From contig NZ_CADFEB010000009.1 of NCBI RefSeq assembly GCF_902833085.1, forward strand, positions 248,001 to 312,000: DNA of 64,000 bases. The letters run 5' to 3'. A program made the position numbers and the translations under genes. Below, one piece after another: positions 60,706 through 64,000 of the stretch. Under the pieces are notes generated by a model. The model was given only the letters and a program-made list of their open reading frames with translations, was not told where the DNA came from and ran no database searches. The stretch is from Burkholderia ubonensis (GTDB lineage Bacteria > Pseudomonadota > Gammaproteobacteria > Burkholderiales > Burkholderiaceae). Every line of letters begins with the position of its first letter. Positions within the stretch are counted from its first letter, which is position 1.

Positions 60706-61299
60706 ATGGACCGGATCACGATCGACGCCTACGACACGGCGGCGCAGGCGTTTGCCGACGAATGGCGGGACCAGCCCGCGCCCGCGGACATGTATGCGCT
60801 GCTGACGCAGCACTTCGCGCCGGGCGGGCGAACGGCGGATATCGGCTGCGGCGCCGGGCGGGACGTCGCGTGGCTGAACGCGAACGGCTTTCCCGCCGTC
60901 GGCTATGACGCGTCGCCGGGGCTGCTCGAACAGGCGCGCACGCGCCATCCGCATCTGCGCTTCTTCGACGCGGCGCTCCCGGCGCTCGACGGCATCGACG
61001 ACGCGTCGTTCGACAACATCCTGTGCGAGACGGTCATCATGCATCTGCCGCCCGATGACATCGGCGACGCGTGCAGCCGCCTGCTCGCGATCCTGAAGCC
61101 GGGCGGCGTGCTGTACCTGAGCTGGCGCGTGTCGGAAGGCGAGAGCCGGCGCGATGCATCCGGAAGGCTGTATGCGTCGTTCGATGCGGCGCTGGTTACC
61201 GCGGCGATGCGCAATGCGACGATCGTTTCGGATACGGAAACGGTCAACCAGTCTTCCGGCAAGCGCGTGCGTCGCCTGATCGTCCGGCGCGCGTCGTGA
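60706..61299 (+). CDS. SAM-dependent methyltransferase (class I)
   Basis: A 197-aa protein with a Rossmann-type methyltransferase fold. Motif I TADIGCGAGRDVAWL, Asp of motif II in AVGYDASPGLLEQAR, motif IV DNILCETVIMHLP, and LLAILKPGGVLYLSWRV of motif VI are clear. It transfers a methyl group from SAM to an unknown acceptor. It follows the OsmC frame by 21 bp and may be co-transcribed with it. The start at MDRITID follows a GGAGAATTGA site. Confidence 0.88.
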   Translation: MDRITIDAYDTAAQAFADEWRDQPAPADMYALLTQHFAPGGRTADIGCGAGRDVAWLNANGFPAVGYDASPGLLEQARTRHPHLRFFDAALPALDGIDDASFDNILCETVIMHLPPDDIGDACSRLLAILKPGGVLYLSWRVSEGESRRDASGRLYASFDAALVTAAMRNATIVSDTETVNQSSGKRVRRLIVRRAS

Positions 61300-61371
61300 T
61301 GGTGTACCGTTTGGTTTCTTCTGCCGATTGAAACCTGTCGTCAGGTTGACGACGCCCCTTCGCCCATCGCC

Positions 61372-61950
61372 ATGAAACGCAAACACCTCATCGTCGCCGT
61401 TACCGGTCTCCTGATCACGCTCCCGATCGCGGCATTCGCGTTCGTGAAACCGCTGCGCGTCGTCGCGCCCGCGCTGATTCCGGGCGTCACGTGCCCGGAC
61501 GCGGACATCTGCACCGACGATGCGTCAAAGCTCGGCGAAGCCCGGCAACTTTACGGCGACGGCTATGCGCGCGCGGCGGCCGTCACCGGCCGATTTCAAG
61601 CGTCGCCGCGCGTGGTGTTCTGCGCGACGCAAGCGTGCGCCGACGCGTTCGGCCTCGGGCGGCGCGCGGCGGAAGCGGTCGGGAATATCGGCGTGGTGGT
61701 CGCGCCGCGCGGCTGGCGGAGCTTCTATCTCGCGCACGAGCTGATCCACTTCAGGCAGGCCGAAGTGCTCGGCAACGTGGCCGTCGCGACCCGGCCGAGA
61801 TGGCTGATCGAAGGAATGGCGTATTCGCTGAGCGGCGACCCGCGCCATTCGCTCGGCGAGCCGCTGGAATCCTGGCGCGCGCAGTTCGACGCGTGGCACG
61901 CGTCGCTGGGCGCACGCGATCTCTGGGACGCGGCGCGCGACGTGCGGTGA
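61372..61950 (+). CDS. Exported HExxH metalloprotease-like protein
   Basis: A 192-aa protein with an N-terminal signal or anchor (residues ~5-25). It carries LAHELIHFRQ with HELIH at 122-126 and a Glu at 147 in WLIEGMAYSLSGD, i.e. HExxH-x20-E, a gluzincin-type zinc site. The Cys residues at about 41, 47, 84 and 89 could form disulfides. It is probably periplasmic. The size is small for a protease, so it may be a minimal peptidase or an inactive fold. Function unknown. Confidence 0.7.
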   Translation: MKRKHLIVAVTGLLITLPIAAFAFVKPLRVVAPALIPGVTCPDADICTDDASKLGEARQLYGDGYARAAAVTGRFQASPRVVFCATQACADAFGLGRRAAEAVGNIGVVVAPRGWRSFYLAHELIHFRQAEVLGNVAVATRPRWLIEGMAYSLSGDPRHSLGEPLESWRAQFDAWHASLGARDLWDAARDVR

Positions 61951-61977
61951 CGTCGGCGGGTGTCTATCTGGAGGACG

Positions 61978-62002
61978 GCGCGGCGCGCTGAGCGCGCCGC
62001 GC
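61978..62002. terminator. GC hairpin between convergent genes
   Basis: Perfect 11-bp arms (61978-61988 and 61992-62002) with a 3-nt loop, between the HExxH gene and the convergent fabV. It has no T-run. Its position suits a bidirectional transcription barrier. Confidence 0.5.
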
Positions 62003-62019
62003 GTCAAGCGGCCTGGAGC

Positions 62020-63222
62020 TCAGGCCGACACTTCGATGATGCCGGGGATCTGCACGTCCGGGTTCACGTCGGCGTCGTAGTCGACGCCGGCGATCGCGAA
62101 GCCGAACAGGCGCAGGAACTCCGTCTTGTAGCCGGCGAAATCGGTCAGCTCGTACAGGTTCTCGTTCGTGACCTGATCCCACAGCGCGACGACTTTCGCC
62201 TGCACCTGCGGATCGAGCTCCTTGTAGTCCGCGCGCAGGCGGCCTTCGTCGTCCACGTGCGGCGTCGCGCCGTACAGGCTGTCCTTGAGCAGCCCGTAGA
62301 CCTGCTCGATGCAGCCCTCGTGCGTGCCCTTTTCCTTCATGACCTTGAACAGCAGCGACAGATAGAGCGGCATCATCGGGATCGCCGAGCTCGCTTGCGT
62401 GACGACCGCCTTCAGCACCGACACGCGCGCGTCGCCGCCGGTCGGGGCGAGCGTGTCGCGGATCGCGAGCACCTTCTTGTCGAGATCCTTCTTCGCGGCG
62501 CCGATCGAGCCGTTCCAGTAGATGTCGTGCGTGATCTGCTCGCCGAGGTACGTGAACGCGGTGGTCTTCGCGCCGTCGGCCAGCACGCCGGCTTCGCGCA
62601 GCGCGTCGATCCACATCTGCCAGTCCTCGCCGCCCATCACCGCGACGGTGCCGTCGATTTCTTCCTGCGTCGCCGGCTCGAGCACGGTTTCGCGGATCAC
62701 TTCCTTGTCGGTGTCGAGGCCGCGGAAGCTGACCGACTTGCCGATCGGCTTGAGCGTCGAGCTGATCGTCTCGCCCGTCTTCGGATGCGTGCGGCGCGGC
62801 GCAGCGAGGCTGTAGACGACGAGGTCGACCTTGCCGAGGTCGCGCTTGATGGTGTCGATCGTGACCTGCTTGACCGCGTCGGAGAACGCGTCGCCGTTGA
62901 TGCTGCGCGCATACAGGCCCTTCGCGGCCGCGAACTTCTCGAATGCCGCGCTGTTGTACCAGCCGGCCGTGCCGGGCTTCGTTTCGCTGCCGGCGCGCTC
63001 GAAGAACACGCCGAGCGTGTCCGCGCCCGAGCCGAACGCGGCCGAAATGCGAGCGGCGAGGCCGTAGCCGGTCGATGCGCCGATCACGAGCACCTTTTTC
63101 GGGCCGCCGGCAATCGGGCCATGCGAAGTCACATAGTCGATCTGTTCCTTGACGTTGGCTTCGCAGCCGACGGGATGAGTCGTCACGCAGATGAAGCCAC
63201 GCACGCGCGGTTTGATGATCAT
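62020..63222 (-). CDS. fabV: Trans-2-enoyl-CoA/ACP reductase FabV
   Basis: A 400-aa single-domain enoyl-reductase: MIIKPRVRGFICVTTHPVGC and VLVIGASTGYGLAARISAAF (NADH-binding turn). The Y-x8-K catalytic pair is at Tyr235/Lys244 in ITHDIYWNGSIGAAKKDLD, the same numbers reported for Burkholderia FabV. It completes fatty acid elongation and is naturally triclosan-tolerant. The start at 63222 is supported by the conserved N terminus. It is divergent from the GbsR-type regulator gene, with a shared operator region of 160 bp. Confidence 0.96.
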   Translation of the reverse strand: MIIKPRVRGFICVTTHPVGCEANVKEQIDYVTSHGPIAGGPKKVLVIGASTGYGLAARISAAFGSGADTLGVFFERAGSETKPGTAGWYNSAAFEKFAAAKGLYARSINGDAFSDAVKQVTIDTIKRDLGKVDLVVYSLAAPRRTHPKTGETISSTLKPIGKSVSFRGLDTDKEVIRETVLEPATQEEIDGTVAVMGGEDWQMWIDALREAGVLADGAKTTAFTYLGEQITHDIYWNGSIGAAKKDLDKKVLAIRDTLAPTGGDARVSVLKAVVTQASSAIPMMPLYLSLLFKVMKEKGTHEGCIEQVYGLLKDSLYGATPHVDDEGRLRADYKELDPQVQAKVVALWDQVTNENLYELTDFAGYKTEFLRLFGFAIAGVDYDADVNPDVQIPGIIEVSA

Positions 63223-63334
63223 GGAACCCTCTTCTATAAAAGCGGAAAGCCTGGAAACGGCGAAGTTCGCGCATTGTAAAGGAAGCGGCGGCCGACGCGG
63301 CAAGCGCCCCCCAAAACCCGCCGGCCTTCCGCCG

Positions 63335-63360
63335 GTTATTTCTCTATTGACAGAAATAAC
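63335..63360. promoter_or_regulatory. Operator candidate 1 between fabV and the GbsR-type gene
   Basis: GTTATTTCT (63335-63343) and AGAAATAAC (63352-63360) form perfect 9-bp arms around an 8-nt spacer, 22 bp before the regulator start. Its right half, ACAGAAATAACTG at 63350-63362, recurs at 63971-63983. Confidence 0.75.
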
Positions 63361-63382
63361 TGAAACGCCTAAATTTCGCGAC

Positions 63383-63919
63383 ATGGAACTCACACCGATT
63401 GCCGAACGATTCATCCTCCACTGGGGCGAAATGGGCTCCCGCTGGGGCGTCAACCGCACCGTCGCGCAGATTCACGCGCTGCTGTACCTGCTCGGGCGGC
63501 CGGTTGCCGCGGACGAGATCGCGGAGACGCTGAACGTCGCGCGCTCGAACGTCAGCACGAGCCTGAAGGAACTGCAGGCGTGGCGGCTCGCGAAGGTGGT
63601 GCACGTGATGGGCGACCGGCGCGATCACTTCGAGACGTCGACCGACATCTGGGAGCTGTTCAAGCTGATCGTCGAAGGGCGGCGCCAGCGCGAGATCGAG
63701 CCGACGCTCACGGTGCTGCGCGATTGCCTGACGAGCCCGGAACTCGCCGACGAAAGCCGCGAGACCGAGCAGCGCCTGCGCGACACGCTGCAGTTCGTCG
63801 AAACGCTGACGACGTGGTCGGACGAAATGCTGCGGCTCAAGCCGGACACGTTGATGAAGGCGCTCGGCATCGGCGCGAAGATCAGCCAGACCGTCAGGCG
63901 CAAGCCGTCGTCGAAGTAA
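63383..63919 (+). CDS. GbsR/MarR-family regulator
   Basis: A 178-aa protein with a winged helix typical of GbsR: FILHWGEMGSRWGVNRTVAQ, then DEIAETLNVARSNVSTSLKE, and a C-terminal dimer helix region (LRDTLQFVETLTTWSDEMLR). The start is at MELTPIAERF. Palindromic sites lie both upstream (63335) and after its terminator (63959), so it probably autoregulates and controls fabV and/or the next gene. The ligand is unknown. Confidence 0.88.
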   Translation: MELTPIAERFILHWGEMGSRWGVNRTVAQIHALLYLLGRPVAADEIAETLNVARSNVSTSLKELQAWRLAKVVHVMGDRRDHFETSTDIWELFKLIVEGRRQREIEPTLTVLRDCLTSPELADESRETEQRLRDTLQFVETLTTWSDEMLRLKPDTLMKALGIGAKISQTVRRKPSSK

Positions 63920-63924
63920 GCCGA

Positions 63925-63948
63925 AGCGGGCATGCAGCCCGCTTTTTT
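63925..63948 (+). terminator. Rho-independent terminator of the GbsR-type gene
   Basis: Perfect 7-bp arms AGCGGGC (63925-63931) and GCCCGCT (63937-63943), loop ATGCA, then six T. It is 6 bp after the stop. Confidence 0.88.
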
Positions 63949-63958
63949 CGGAGTATGA

Positions 63959-63983
63959 ATTTCTGTCTATACAGAAATAACTG
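63959..63983. promoter_or_regulatory. Operator candidate 2, upstream of the gene beyond the window
   Basis: ATTTCTGT (63959-63966) and ACAGAAAT (63971-63978) form a perfect inverted repeat with a 4-nt spacer, continuing AACTG as in the site at 63350-63362. It lies just before the window edge and probably drives the next plus-strand gene under the GbsR-type regulator. Confidence 0.7.
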
Positions 63984-64000
63984 TAAATAAAGGATGAAAA

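Overview
The window is high-GC DNA (roughly 65-70% G+C by eye) with the gene content and codon use of a Burkholderia chromosome, most likely Burkholderia cepacia complex. Pointers are the FabV-type enoyl reductase with Y235/K244, the CioAB-type bd oxidase, an AidA/PixA-family protein, a Burkholderia-type persulfide dioxygenase-rhodanese fusion, an OmpC-like porin and many LysR regulators. I saw no rRNA, tRNA, CRISPR array, insertion sequence or phage gene. Assignments come from reading translations and motifs by eye; no database search was run.

Layout. 1-7.4 kb: tail of a family III CoA-transferase, a PaaI-type thioesterase, a chemoreceptor, an AGE-family epimerase, an Ala-rich membrane protein with a 9-nt repeat, and small proteins, one behind a paired AGGGAAAACCCT palindrome. 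7.4-11.5 kb: a copper P-type ATPase with four metal-binding domains and a textbook 19-bp-spacer MerR/CueR promoter, then a PH-SHOCT protein. 11.5-17.6 kb: a gene remnant, a DUF1254 lipoprotein behind a 19-bp palindrome, a large DUF748/AsmA-like envelope protein, and a small protein carrying a third AGGGAAAACCCT site. 17.7-20.5 kb: an AT-richer cassette with a LysR regulator divergent from a DUF4286-like protein, a Pro-1 tautomerase and an MBL hydrolase.

20.5-32.6 kb: a secreted phosphodiesterase/phosphatase-like protein, an exported protein, a LysR gene divergent from a four-gene ABC importer resembling 2-aminoethylphosphonate systems, a LOG/SLOG-family protein overlapping it, a porin, a small XRE protein, a LysR regulator and a lipoprotein. 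32.6-39 kb: cioAB with a DUF2474 subunit and a perfect FNR/Anr box, two envelope proteins, threonine aldolase, and an ArgP-like regulator overlapping a GFA-family gene. 39-47.9 kb: a large exported protein resembling Agd3-type exopolysaccharide deacetylases with a small secreted partner, DUF1059, 1-Cys peroxiredoxin, persulfide dioxygenase-rhodanese, a PAP2 phosphatase, and an MFS/LysR divergent pair.

47.9-53.1 kb: an acyl-CoA operon in which two closely related HCCA-isomerase/DsbA-like paralogues flank both subunits of a CoA-transferase, ending in an overlapping Crp/Fnr gene; then two SRPBCC genes, one joined by an apparent frameshift to its ArsR partner. 53.1-60.3 kb: the most unusual part. 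An AT-rich leader precedes a translationally coupled FHA protein and a 1357-aa Ser/Thr kinase-cyclase-like-AAA protein, followed at once by a decayed YcaO (TOMM/RiPP cyclodehydratase) pseudogene and an AT-rich AidA/PixA gene. 60.3-64 kb: a frameshifted OsmC, a methyltransferase, a HExxH metalloprotease-like protein, FabV, and a GbsR/MarR regulator flanked by two copies of a probable operator.

Best candidates for undescribed biology: the FHA/kinase-cyclase-AAA module with its YcaO relic, the LysR-tautomerase-MBL cassette, the Agd3-like deacetylase pair, and the AGGGAAAACCCT motif shared by two unrelated small genes.
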